Origin: Candidatus Zixiibacteriota bacterium
GTDB lineage: Bacteria > Zixibacteria > MSB-5A5 > GN15 > FEB-12
Direction of reading: 5' to 3'
Length of the DNA stretch: 64,000 nucleotides
Assembly: GCA_017999435.1 (NCBI GenBank)
Contig: JAGNLV010000002.1
Location: 62,001 to 126,000, forward strand
The notes under the pieces were generated by a model. It had not been told where the DNA came from. It ran no database searches and was given only the letters and a program-made list of their open reading frames with translations. Of the stretch, positions 44,071 through 53,083 are shown piece by piece (the first letter of the stretch is position 1; each line of letters starts with the position of its first letter). A program made the position numbers and the translations under genes.

Positions 44071-45232
44071 TCGGTGCGAAGGCGTCCCGGCGGCCCGGAT
44101 CGCCCTGTTTGTGCTGCTGCTGGCCGTCGTCTCCGGATGCCGACCGGAGCCGGGGCGAGGGGCCTCGGCCGGATCGTCGGGCGACACTCTGCCGGTCCCG
44201 GCGATCCCCTACGCACCGCGCGGCTACGTGTGCTGCCGGACGGCCGAGGGCCTCACGGTCGACGGCCGCCTGGAGGAGGCCGCGTGGCGGCAGGCCCGGT
44301 GGACCGAGCTGTTCACGGATATCGAGGGGGACCGGAAACCGGCTCCGCGTTTCCGCACGCGCGCCAAAATGCTGTGGGACTCAACCTGCTTCTACATCGG
44401 GGCCGAACTGGCCGAGCCGCACGTGTGGGCGACCCTCACCCGGCGCGACGCGGTCATCTACCACGACAATGATTTCGAGGTGTTCATCGATCCCGACGCG
44501 GACACGCACGAGTACTACGAACTCGAGGTGAACGCGCTCAACACCGTGTGGGACCTGCTCCTGCTGAAGCCCTACCGGGACGGGGGACCGGCGGTCAACG
44601 CCTGGGACATCGCGGGTTTGCAGACGGCGGTGGCGGTGGAGGGGACGCTCAACGATCCGTCGGACGTCGACTCGGGGTGGCGGGTGGAGATCGCCATTCC
44701 CTGGGCGGTCCTGGCGGAGTGCGCGCACCGGCCGAGCCCGCCGCGCGAGGGGGACCGGTGGAAAGTCAATTTCTCCCGCGTCGAATGGCAGGTAGAGGCG
44801 CGCGACGGCGTGTATGCGAAGGTGACCGATCCGGCGACCGGCCGGCCGCTGCCGGAGGACAACTGGGTCTGGTCGCCGCAGGGACTGATCGCGATGCACT
44901 ACCCGGAGATGTGGGGGCTGGTGCAGTTTTCGGCGGCGCCGCCCGGGTCGCCCGAGGCGGCCCTGGTCGCCGACCCGGCGGATTCCGCCCGCTGGGCGCT
45001 CCGCCAGGTGTACTACGCCGAGCGCAACTACCAGGCCGCGCACGGCCGCTTCACCGCGGCCCACTCGGATCTCGCGCTCGAGACCGCCGCACCGCGCGGT
45101 TTCACCTGGCCGCCGGCGCTCCGGGCAACGGAAGATCGTTTTGAAGCGGAGGTTGTCCGCCGCGACGGCGGCGGGGCGCTCCGGATTACAGAAGACGGCC
45201 GCACGGCGCCGACCGGGCAGGCGGGCGGCTAG
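44060..45232 (+). CDS. lipoprotein with CBM9-like carbohydrate-binding domain
   Basis: A 390-residue protein with a lipobox ending VSGC (Cys27). Residues about 55-300 match the carbohydrate-binding family 9-like fold: LTVDGRLEEAAWRQARW, TRAKMLWDSTCFYIGAEL, DNDFEVFIDPD and WRVEIAIPWAVL. The C-terminal 90 residues are unassigned. Such lipoproteins bind sugars at the envelope. Overlap with GH130 at its start and a 15-base gap to the symporter place it firmly in the glycan operon, perhaps capturing glycans for hydrolysis or uptake. Confidence 0.8.
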   Translation: MKCDRCEGVPAARIALFVLLLAVVSGCRPEPGRGASAGSSGDTLPVPAIPYAPRGYVCCRTAEGLTVDGRLEEAAWRQARWTELFTDIEGDRKPAPRFRTRAKMLWDSTCFYIGAELAEPHVWATLTRRDAVIYHDNDFEVFIDPDADTHEYYELEVNALNTVWDLLLLKPYRDGGPAVNAWDIAGLQTAVAVEGTLNDPSDVDSGWRVEIAIPWAVLAECAHRPSPPREGDRWKVNFSRVEWQVEARDGVYAKVTDPATGRPLPEDNWVWSPQGLIAMHYPEMWGLVQFSAAPPGSPEAALVADPADSARWALRQVYYAERNYQAAHGRFTAAHSDLALETAAPRGFTWPPALRATEDRFEAEVVRRDGGGALRITEDGRTAPTGQAGG

Positions 45233-45247
45233 GCAAGGCGGACACCC

Positions 45248-47191
45248 ATGAATCTCAGCCTTCTCGACTGGGCCATCGTCATCGTGTCGCTCGGGCTCAT
45301 GATCGCCTCGGTGGAGGGCGGGCGGCGGGTGATGCGGAGCGTGGCCGATTTCCTCTCGGCCGGGCGCTCCGCCGGGCGGTATGTCCTGTGCGTGGCCAGC
45401 GGCGCCGCCGGCATCGGCGCAATCACGGTCGTCGGCAACCTCGAGATGAACCTCATCGCCGGCTTCTCGCTCACCTGGTGGGGGATGACGACGGCGCTCG
45501 TGGTACTCTTGATCACCGTGTCGGGATGGGTGATCTACCGGTTTCGCGAGACGCGCTCGCTGACTCTGGCGCAGTATTTCGAGGCCCGCTACAGCCGGGA
45601 GTTCCGCATCTTCACCGGCTTCATCGCCTTCCTCTCCGGCATCGTCAATTTCGGAATCTTCCCGGCCGTCGAAGCCCGGTTCTTCATCTACTTCTGCGGT
45701 CTGCCGGAATCGGTCTCCCTGCTCGGGTTCGAGGTCCCCCTCTTCCCGCTCATGATGCTCTTCCTGCTGGGCGTCTCGCTCTACTTCGTCCTCGGCGGCG
45801 GACAAGTATCGGTCATCTACGCCGACTTCTTCCAGGGCGTGCTCGTCTACGGCGTGTTCATCGCCCTCGTTGTGTACTTCTTCGTCTCGTTCGACTGGGG
45901 GCACATCGAGCAGGCGCTGGCGGCGGCGCCGCGGGATGCCTCGCTGATCAACCCGTTCAAGACGAGCCAGGTGGAAGATTTCAATTTCTGGTACTTCCTC
46001 GTGGGCATCATCGGCGTGATCTACGGGACGATGTCGTGGCAGGGGACGCAGGCCTACAATTCGTCGGCCCGGAGCGCGCACGAGGCGAAGATGGCAAGCG
46101 TGCTCTCGTCGCTGCGCAACCTTCCGATGTCGATCATGTTCCTGTTCGTGCCGATCGTCGCCTACACGGTTCTCAACCACCCCGATTTTGCGTCGATTGC
46201 AGCGGCGGTGTCCGACACCCTGTCGGGGATCGAGGGCAAGGCGGTGCAGAGCCAGGTGAAAGTGCCGCTCGTGCTCACCCACCTGCTGCCGCGCGGGCTG
46301 ATCGGGGCTTTCGCCGCCATGATGCTCGCGGCGAGCATCAGCACGCTCGACGCCTACATGCACTCGTGGGGGAGCATCATCGTGCAGGACGTCATCATGC
46401 CCCTGCGGAAAAAGCCGTTCGCGCCGGCACAGCATCTCCGCGTGCTGCGCTGGGCGATTGTCGCGGTCGGCGCGTTCGCCTTCTTCTTCAGCCTCATCTT
46501 CACGCAGGCCGAGTACATCTTCCTGTTCTTTGCCATCACCGGCGCCATCTTCGCCGGCGGCTCGGGGGCGGTCATTATCGGCGGGCTGTACTGGAAGCGG
46601 GGGACGGCGGCAGCCGCCTGGGCCGCCATGATTACCGGCTCCGGGATCGCCGTAGCCGGGATCATCATCCACCAGATCATCCCCGATTTCTTCATCAACG
46701 GCCAGTGGTTCTGGGGGATCAGCATGCTGGGCGCCTCGCTCGTCTACATCGCGGTCTCGCTTCTGAACCGCCGCGAACCGTTCAACATCGACCGGCTGCT
46801 CCACCGCGGGCGATACGCGATCCAGGGAGAACGCACGGTCGTCAACGCGACCCCCGCCCGGGGGTGGAAGATGCTCGGGATGGGACGGGAGTTCACGCGC
46901 GGCGACAAGATCATCTACATCCTCAACTACGTCTGGACCGGCGCGTGGCTGCTCGTGTTTATCGTCGGCACAATCTACAATCTGACCCATGAGGTGAGCG
47001 ACGGCGCCTGGCTGTCGTTCTGGCGCACCTACCTCGCCATCCACGTGGCGGTCTCGTCGGCCATCATCATCTGGTTTGTGATCGGCGGTTTCCGGGACCT
47101 CCGGCGAATGAACCGCCGCCTGAAGGTGGCCGACCGCGACCATCGCGACGACGGGTTCGTGTCCGAATCGGGGCCGGCCCCCCGCACGTAA
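45248..47191 (+). CDS. sodium/solute symporter (SSS family)
   Basis: A 647-residue inner-membrane transporter with about 13 hydrophobic helices. SSS features include SAGRSAGRYVLCVASGAAG near the N-terminus, GVIYGTMSWQGTQAYNSSARS in the middle and the sodium-region helix AAMMLAASISTLDAYMHSW. It takes up a solute with sodium; from context the substrate is probably a mannose- or GlcNAc-containing sugar. Gaps of 15 and 19 bases to its neighbours show co-transcription. A C-terminal soluble segment of about 80 residues precedes two final helices. Confidence 0.92.
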   Translation: MNLSLLDWAIVIVSLGLMIASVEGGRRVMRSVADFLSAGRSAGRYVLCVASGAAGIGAITVVGNLEMNLIAGFSLTWWGMTTALVVLLITVSGWVIYRFRETRSLTLAQYFEARYSREFRIFTGFIAFLSGIVNFGIFPAVEARFFIYFCGLPESVSLLGFEVPLFPLMMLFLLGVSLYFVLGGGQVSVIYADFFQGVLVYGVFIALVVYFFVSFDWGHIEQALAAAPRDASLINPFKTSQVEDFNFWYFLVGIIGVIYGTMSWQGTQAYNSSARSAHEAKMASVLSSLRNLPMSIMFLFVPIVAYTVLNHPDFASIAAAVSDTLSGIEGKAVQSQVKVPLVLTHLLPRGLIGAFAAMMLAASISTLDAYMHSWGSIIVQDVIMPLRKKPFAPAQHLRVLRWAIVAVGAFAFFFSLIFTQAEYIFLFFAITGAIFAGGSGAVIIGGLYWKRGTAAAAWAAMITGSGIAVAGIIIHQIIPDFFINGQWFWGISMLGASLVYIAVSLLNRREPFNIDRLLHRGRYAIQGERTVVNATPARGWKMLGMGREFTRGDKIIYILNYVWTGAWLLVFIVGTIYNLTHEVSDGAWLSFWRTYLAIHVAVSSAIIIWFVIGGFRDLRRMNRRLKVADRDHRDDGFVSESGPAPRT

Positions 47192-47210
47192 AGCCGAACG
47201 GAGACAGACA

Positions 47211-50200
47211 GTGAACACGAAAGACACGCTCATCGCGATCCGAAGGCTCGAGCAGTTCTATCGCCGGGCCGTGGGGGGAATCCTCCGCGAGCCGGCGGCG
47301 CTCGCGGCGACCTGTGCGCGCTCGGCCGAGCCGGTGCCGTTCGCGCAGAGACACGGGCTCGCCTGCGAGCCGGTGGCGGTCGGAGATGTCTGGGGCCGGA
47401 ACTGGGAGAGCGGCTGGTTTCATCTGGTCGGCCGCGTGCCGGAGACGTACCGCGGGCGGACAGTCGTGGCGCACATCGACCTGGGCGGCGAGGGATTGGT
47501 GTACCGGCCCGACGGCCGGATGCTCCAGGGGATCACGAACGGCTCGGTGTTCGACTCCGAATTTGGGCGGGATGTTGTCCGCCTCTTCGATCCCTGCGCG
47601 GGCGGGGAACCGGTCGAGCTCTGGGTGGAGGCGGCCGCCAACGGCCTGTTTGGCATGTTCTGCGATCTCGACCCCGGCCCGGACGCGGCCAACCGCGACG
47701 GCCGGTACGACGCGCGCGTCAACACCCTCCGCCTCGCCGTCTTCGACACCGAGCTGTGGCACCTCACGCTCGACCTGCGCGTGCTCCTCGGGCTGGTGAG
47801 GAGCCTTCCGGAGAGGAGCGTGCGCCGTGCGCGAATCGTCCGCGCGGCGGTCGACGGGCTGAATGCGTATGCGACGAGCGGCGAAAGCGCCCGGGCATTC
47901 CGGGAGATACTCGCGCGCGAACTGAAAAAACCGGCCGCGGCCTCGAGCCTGGCGGTGACCGCGGTCGGGCACGCCCACATCGACACGGCGTGGCTCTGGC
48001 CGGTGCGTGAGACCATCCGCAAGTGCGCCCGGACCTTCGCCACCCAACTGGACCTGCTCGCGCGGTACCCCGACTACGTGTTCGGCGCCTCCCAGCCGCA
48101 GCACTATGCCTTCGTCAAAGAACACTACCCCGAGCTGTACGCACAGGTCAGGGCGGCGGTGAAAGCCGGCCGCTGGGAGCCGCAGGGGGGAATGTGGGTG
48201 GAGGCGGACTGCAACGTGACCGGAGGCGAATCCCTCGTGCGGCAGATCCTCCACGGCAAGAACTTCTTCCGCGACGAATTCGGCGTCGAGGTCGACAACC
48301 TCTGGCTGCCCGACGTCTTCGGATACTCGGCGGCCCTGCCGCAACTGCTCCGCAAGAGCGGCATCGACTACTTCCTCACCCAGAAGCTGTCGTGGAACCA
48401 GACGAATGAATTTCCCCACCACACGTTCCGGTGGCAGGGGATCGACGGCAGCGAGGTGCTGACCCATTTCCCGCCGGAAAACACGTACAACAGCCAACTG
48501 CACCCCGAATCGCTCGCCGCGGCCGAGGAGCGTTTCCGGGAAAACGACTATCTCGACGAATTCCTCTGTCTCTTTGGCGTCGGCGACGGCGGGGGCGGCC
48601 CGAAAGAGGAGCACATCGAAATGGGCCGGCGGCAGGCCGATCTGGAGGGAGCACCGCGCGTGCGGTTTGGCCCCGCCCGCGAGTTTTTCCGCCGCCTCGC
48701 CGCCGAACGGGACCGGCTGCCGACCTGGACGGGAGAGCTGTACCTGGAACTCCACCGCGGGACCTTGACGACGCAGGCGTATGCCAAGTGGGCCAATCGC
48801 CGCCTGGAGCACAAGCTCCGGGCGCTGGAGATGCTCGCGGCCAAGCTCCCGCTCGACCGCTACCCGCAGCAGGAGCTGGACGCGGTCTGGAAGACGGTGC
48901 TCCTCAACCAATTCCACGACATCATCCCCGGCTCCAGCATCGGCCGCGTCTACCGGGTGGCGCACACGGAGTACCGGGAGGCCCTCGCCGGGTGCGAACG
49001 GCTGGCCGCCGCGGTGGCCGCGGAGCTGTATCCGGCCGACGGGAACTGCCTCACTCTGGTCAATACCCTGCACTATCCCTACGAGGGGGCGGTCACACTC
49101 CCGGCGGGCTGGGCGGGCTGCGAAATCGATGGCGGCGGGCCGACGCCTCCGTGCCAGCGGGAACCGGACGGCGTGGCGGTGCACGTGAGCATTCCTCCGT
49201 ACGCTGCGCTGACGCTCCGCCGGACGGCAGAAACAACAGCCCCGGCGGCGCCGCCCGGCCAGAGTCTGGTGCTGGAAAATGACCTGGTGCGGTACGAGTT
49301 GGCGGAGAGCGGTGCGCTGCTGCGCTGTTTCGACAAGGCGCTCGGCCTCGAACTGGTGGTCCCCGAGGCGCCGGGGAATATTCTCACACTGTACGAGGAT
49401 CGGCCGAACGACTGGGACGCCTGGGATATCGATGCCTTCTATCGCGAGACGCCGCTGGCCACGGCGCGGGCGGCCGCGGCCGAACCGCTGCCGGCCGGGG
49501 ACGTGCGCCGGGGGGTTCGCTTCCGCTACCGGATCGGCCGGTCGCACATTGTGCAGACGGTGCGGCTGGGGCGGATGTCGCGGCGGCTCGATTTCGAAAC
49601 GGCGGTCGACTGGCGCGAGAAGCACCGGATGCTTCGCGTGGCGTTCCCGGTCACGGTCCGCTCGGACTACGCCGCGTTCGACATCCAGTACGGCTATCTC
49701 CGGCGCGCCACCCACCGCAACACCTCGTGGGAGCAGGCCCGGTTTGAAGTCGTGGGGCACCGCTACGCCGATCTGTCCGACCGCGACCACGGGGTGGCGC
49801 TCCTCAACGACTGCAAGTACGGCTACCGGGTCGAGAACGGCCTGTTGGATCTCAACCTGCTGCGCGCCCCCAATTACCCCGATCCGGACGCCGACCAGGG
49901 GGAACACCGGTTCACCTACAGCCTCCTCCCTCACCCCGGTGATCTGGCCGCCTCCGAGGTCATGGCCGAGGCGGCGCGGCTGAACCAGGGGCTTCTGGCG
50001 GCGAAGGGCGTGCGCGCGACGAACACCCGCCTCCCGGTGCGGCTCTCCGGCGAGGGCGTGGTCCTGGAGACAGTAAAGAAAGCGGAGAAGGACGCCGGCC
50101 TGATTCTCCGCGTGGCGGAGACCCACGGCCGACACTCGACCGGGCGGCTGGAGATTGACTTCCCGAATTTCACTCTCGAAGAAACCGATTTGATGGAGCG

Positions 50201-50300
50201 GGCGGTCGGCCGACGGCTTGAGGCGGCGCCGGCGGCGGTGCTCCGGATGGCGCCGTTTGAGATACGCACTTTGAGGTTAACCTATGACACAGCGCAATAG
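47211..50300 (+). CDS. GH38 alpha-mannosidase
   Basis: A 1029-residue family 38 glycoside hydrolase. Zinc-site and catalytic segments are visible: GHAHIDTAWLWPVRETIRKC near residue 250, GGMWVEADCNVTGGESLVRQ with the nucleophile Asp, WLPDVFGYSAALPQLL and NQFHDIIPGSSIG. The C-terminal half is the beta-sandwich domain set. GTG 47211 follows GGAGA. It removes alpha-linked mannose from high-mannose glycans or fragments. No signal peptide is seen, so it probably works in the cytoplasm on imported oligosaccharides, or is exported by an unseen route. Its end overlaps the next gene by 17 bases. Confidence 0.93.
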   Translation: MNTKDTLIAIRRLEQFYRRAVGGILREPAALAATCARSAEPVPFAQRHGLACEPVAVGDVWGRNWESGWFHLVGRVPETYRGRTVVAHIDLGGEGLVYRPDGRMLQGITNGSVFDSEFGRDVVRLFDPCAGGEPVELWVEAAANGLFGMFCDLDPGPDAANRDGRYDARVNTLRLAVFDTELWHLTLDLRVLLGLVRSLPERSVRRARIVRAAVDGLNAYATSGESARAFREILARELKKPAAASSLAVTAVGHAHIDTAWLWPVRETIRKCARTFATQLDLLARYPDYVFGASQPQHYAFVKEHYPELYAQVRAAVKAGRWEPQGGMWVEADCNVTGGESLVRQILHGKNFFRDEFGVEVDNLWLPDVFGYSAALPQLLRKSGIDYFLTQKLSWNQTNEFPHHTFRWQGIDGSEVLTHFPPENTYNSQLHPESLAAAEERFRENDYLDEFLCLFGVGDGGGGPKEEHIEMGRRQADLEGAPRVRFGPAREFFRRLAAERDRLPTWTGELYLELHRGTLTTQAYAKWANRRLEHKLRALEMLAAKLPLDRYPQQELDAVWKTVLLNQFHDIIPGSSIGRVYRVAHTEYREALAGCERLAAAVAAELYPADGNCLTLVNTLHYPYEGAVTLPAGWAGCEIDGGGPTPPCQREPDGVAVHVSIPPYAALTLRRTAETTAPAAPPGQSLVLENDLVRYELAESGALLRCFDKALGLELVVPEAPGNILTLYEDRPNDWDAWDIDAFYRETPLATARAAAAEPLPAGDVRRGVRFRYRIGRSHIVQTVRLGRMSRRLDFETAVDWREKHRMLRVAFPVTVRSDYAAFDIQYGYLRRATHRNTSWEQARFEVVGHRYADLSDRDHGVALLNDCKYGYRVENGLLDLNLLRAPNYPDPDADQGEHRFTYSLLPHPGDLAASEVMAEAARLNQGLLAAKGVRATNTRLPVRLSGEGVVLETVKKAEKDAGLILRVAETHGRHSTGRLEIDFPNFTLEETDLMERAVGRRLEAAPAAVLRMAPFEIRTLRLTYDTAQ

Positions 50301-51336
50301 ACGACCAACGGCGAGCAAGACGGAGCTATTCACCGTGGGGGTACTCGCCGCGCTGGCGCTTTTGAACCCGGGGGCGGGCGCTCCGCGCGCCTTCGAAACG
50401 GCGGATGCCCGGACCATCGTCGTCTTCCGAGACCACACGATTCATTTCGCGCCCGACGACTCTGCGAAGTACGAGAGCGGCGGCGTGACCGTCCGGGACA
50501 AGGGGCGCGTGATCGCCGCCCGGGTCGAGCTCCCTCCGTTCGCCGGCCCGGTACGGATCACCGGGCGCCTCGCCCTCAGGCCGATCCCGAAAGACGAGCT
50601 CGAGATGTACGACCGCTGGGACCGCGCCGGAAATGTGCGGCTGGAGGTCGCCGGCGGCCCGGATGTGGAACTGATCAAGTTCGTGACTGCCCATGGGGGG
50701 CCGACCGAATTCGAGGTCGACCTGTCTCCCCTGGCGCCGCTGCTGGCCGGCCCCCGCGTGATCAAGGGATTCGTCGACACGTGGGTCACACCGGGTTGGC
50801 GCATGGATTTTTCGCTGACCTACGCGCCGGATTCACAGGCGCTCAACGCCGACTGGGCGGCCGGGCTGCTCTACGAGGAGGCGTTCACGCGCGACGATCC
50901 GGGAGCGGCCGGGAGAGCAGCGGTGATCGAAGTGCCCGAGGGGATGGAGCGCGTGCTCTTGCACTACTATGTCAGCGGCCACTGCACCGACGGCACCGAT
51001 GCCGACGAATTCGTCAGCAAGGACAACGTCATCTCGGTCGACGGCGCGGTGGTGTATCGCTACCCGCCGTGGCGGGATGACTGCCGCCGTTTCCGGGCGA
51101 TCAACCCGTACTGCCGCCGCTGGACCGACGGTTCCTGGTCGTGCGATTACAGCCGCAGCGGCTGGTGCCCGGGAGACCGGGCGGCGCCTCTCGAGCTGGA
51201 TCTGACCGACCACCTCACCGCCGGCCGCCACACGCTCCGATTCGTCATCGAGGACATTCGCCCGAAGGACGAGCGGGGCAATTACGGCTACTGGCGGGTC
51301 TCCGGGCAGCTCCTGGGCTGGAGACAGCCGCGGTGA
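50284..51336 (+). CDS. PNGase F-like peptide-N-glycosidase (glycoamidase)
   Basis: A 350-residue exported protein; the hydrophobic stretch at about residues 15-37 is a signal peptide. The C-terminal half matches the PNGase F pattern: YYVSGHCTDGTDADEFVSK, ISVDGAVVYRYPPWRDDCRRF, a WTDGSWSCDYSRSGWCPGD segment and the ISDI-like final strand. PNGase F cleaves the bond between Asn and the first GlcNAc, releasing whole N-glycans from glycoproteins. In PNGase F the GHG loop and acidic residues are catalytic; here the loop is GHCTDGTDADEF, so activity is likely but unproven. It overlaps GH38 by 17 bases and GH20 by 4 bases, a sign of tight co-translation. Confidence 0.8.
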   Translation: MTQRNRRPTASKTELFTVGVLAALALLNPGAGAPRAFETADARTIVVFRDHTIHFAPDDSAKYESGGVTVRDKGRVIAARVELPPFAGPVRITGRLALRPIPKDELEMYDRWDRAGNVRLEVAGGPDVELIKFVTAHGGPTEFEVDLSPLAPLLAGPRVIKGFVDTWVTPGWRMDFSLTYAPDSQALNADWAAGLLYEEAFTRDDPGAAGRAAVIEVPEGMERVLLHYYVSGHCTDGTDADEFVSKDNVISVDGAVVYRYPPWRDDCRRFRAINPYCRRWTDGSWSCDYSRSGWCPGDRAAPLELDLTDHLTAGRHTLRFVIEDIRPKDERGNYGYWRVSGQLLGWRQPR

Positions 51337-52847
51337 CTTTCCCGATACACGTAATCCCGCGCCCGGCCGAGATTCTCCCGACCGGCGGCGGGGTGCGGCT
51401 GAGAGCGCCGATCCCGGTCCATTTCGCACCGAACGATGCGCGGATCAGCCGGGTCATTGCCGTCGGCAGCGACGCCTGGCCGGGAGGCGAGGCCCTGTGG
51501 CGGCCGGTGGAGGCGGACCAGATGAAGGCAGACCCACCCGGAATTCATCTGCTCATGGAGCAAGGGCCGGAGCCGGTCGCCGAGTCATATCGGCTGCTGG
51601 TCGGCGAACGCGGAGTCCGGGTCAACGCCGCCTCGCCGTCCGGTCTCTTCTACGGCCTGCAGACGCTGCGGCAGCTTCTCTGGCCGGCGGAGACGGGGGA
51701 ACGGGAAATCGTGCTGCCGGGGATGGAAATCCGCGACGCCCCCCGGTTCGGCTGGCGGGGGATGCACCTGGATGTGAGCCGCCACTTCTTCCCGCCCGCG
51801 TTCATCAAGAGGTACATCGACCTGCTCGCCTTCCACAAGCTCAACATTTTCCACTGGCATCTGACGGACGACCAGGGGTGGCGGATCGAAATCGGGCGCT
51901 ACCCGCGGCTGACCGAAATCGGGGCCTGGCGGACGGAGCCGGATGGGCGGCGCTACGGCGGGTTCTACACGCAGGCTGAAATCCGGGAGATCGTCCGCTA
52001 CGCGGCCGCGCGGCAGGTGACCGTGGTGCCGGAGATCGAACTGCCCGGGCATGCCACGGCGGCCCTGGCGGCCTACCCGGAGTATTCGTGCACCGGCGGG
52101 CCGTTCCAGGTATCGAACCAGTGGGGCGTGTTCGATGATGTCTACTGCGCGGGCAACGACGCCGCCTTCACATTTTTGGAGGACGTTCTCAGCGAGGTCG
52201 CGGATCTGTTCCCCTCCCCCTACCTGCACATCGGAGGAGACGAATGCCCGAAGGCACGCTGGCAGAGTCACGATCTCTGCCGGCGGCGAAAAGACGCTCT
52301 CGGGCTGGCCGATGAAGATGCGCTCCAGGCCTACTTCGTCGGCCGGGTCGCCCGGTTCCTGCGGGCACAGGGGAAGCGGGTGGTGGGCTGGGATGAGATT
52401 CTCGATGGCGGGGCGCCCGAAGGGGCGGTGATCATGGCCTGGCAGAATGTCGCCAAAGGAAGCGCCGCGGCGCGCGCGGGACACGACGTCGTCATGTGCC
52501 CGATGTCGAACTGCTACTTCGACCACTACCAGGGAACCTCCAGCGAACCGCAAGCGATCGGCGGCTTCACGCCGCTGGAGGCGGTGCACGCGTTCGAACC
52601 GACGCCGCCCGATCTCCCTCCCGACCTGCTCCGCCGGGTGCTTGGCGCCCAGGGAAATGTCTGGACCGAGTACATGGCGACCGAGAACCAGGTCGAGTAC
52701 ATGGCCTTCCCCCGCCTGTGCGCGCTGGCGGAGGTGCTCTGGACGCCGCCGGCCGCCCGCACGTTTCCGGATTTCCTCATGCGGCTCCGCAGTCACCTTC
52801 GCCGGTTGGACACCTGGGGCGTCAACTACCGCCCGCTGGACGATTAG
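51333..52847 (+). CDS. GH20 beta-N-acetylhexosaminidase
   Basis: A 504-residue family 20 enzyme with the N-terminal GH20b-like domain (residues about 1-130) and the catalytic barrel. Marks are FHWHLTDDQGWRIEI, HIGGDECPKARW with the catalytic Asp-Glu pair, and GWDEILDGG. It removes terminal beta-GlcNAc or GalNAc. GTG 51333 overlaps the stop of the PNGase gene (GTGA) with GGAGA upstream. No signal peptide is visible from this start, although the frame is open upstream within the PNGase gene. It would trim GlcNAc residues of imported N-glycan pieces. Confidence 0.92.
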   Translation: MTFPIHVIPRPAEILPTGGGVRLRAPIPVHFAPNDARISRVIAVGSDAWPGGEALWRPVEADQMKADPPGIHLLMEQGPEPVAESYRLLVGERGVRVNAASPSGLFYGLQTLRQLLWPAETGEREIVLPGMEIRDAPRFGWRGMHLDVSRHFFPPAFIKRYIDLLAFHKLNIFHWHLTDDQGWRIEIGRYPRLTEIGAWRTEPDGRRYGGFYTQAEIREIVRYAAARQVTVVPEIELPGHATAALAAYPEYSCTGGPFQVSNQWGVFDDVYCAGNDAAFTFLEDVLSEVADLFPSPYLHIGGDECPKARWQSHDLCRRRKDALGLADEDALQAYFVGRVARFLRAQGKRVVGWDEILDGGAPEGAVIMAWQNVAKGSAAARAGHDVVMCPMSNCYFDHYQGTSSEPQAIGGFTPLEAVHAFEPTPPDLPPDLLRRVLGAQGNVWTEYMATENQVEYMAFPRLCALAEVLWTPPAARTFPDFLMRLRSHLRRLDTWGVNYRPLDD

Positions 52848-53008
52848 CATACAAAACCAATACCGTCTGCGTTAGGTTGAGACTGCTCGCCGCGGCTGCC
52901 GCCGAGCCGGCGCGTTGCCGGTCGGATGACCTGCGGCCTCCGCTGCCTGGGCGGTTTGCGGTCCGAGCGGAACGCCGCGCCGGAGACGACGCGGGCGGCA
53001 GAATCGCG

Positions 53009-53037
53009 TTGCCTTGGCTCGAAAGATGGTGTAAGTT
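53009..53037 (+). promoter_or_regulatory. possible internal promoter of the OPT gene
   Basis: TTGCCT (53009-53014), a 17-base spacer and TAAGTT (53032-53037) in the 236-base gap after GH20. The -10 box is poor, so this may be chance. Confidence 0.25.
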
Positions 53038-53083
53038 GACGGCTATCGTTCCAGGCCGACTAACTCGCAAGGAGAACAAGGGT

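Noticed and set aside
44381..50135. Two very long minus-strand open frames opposite the symporter and GH38 genes
   Set aside because: Low-complexity Arg/His/Glu-rich translation without motifs; they mirror the codon bias of the real plus-strand genes.
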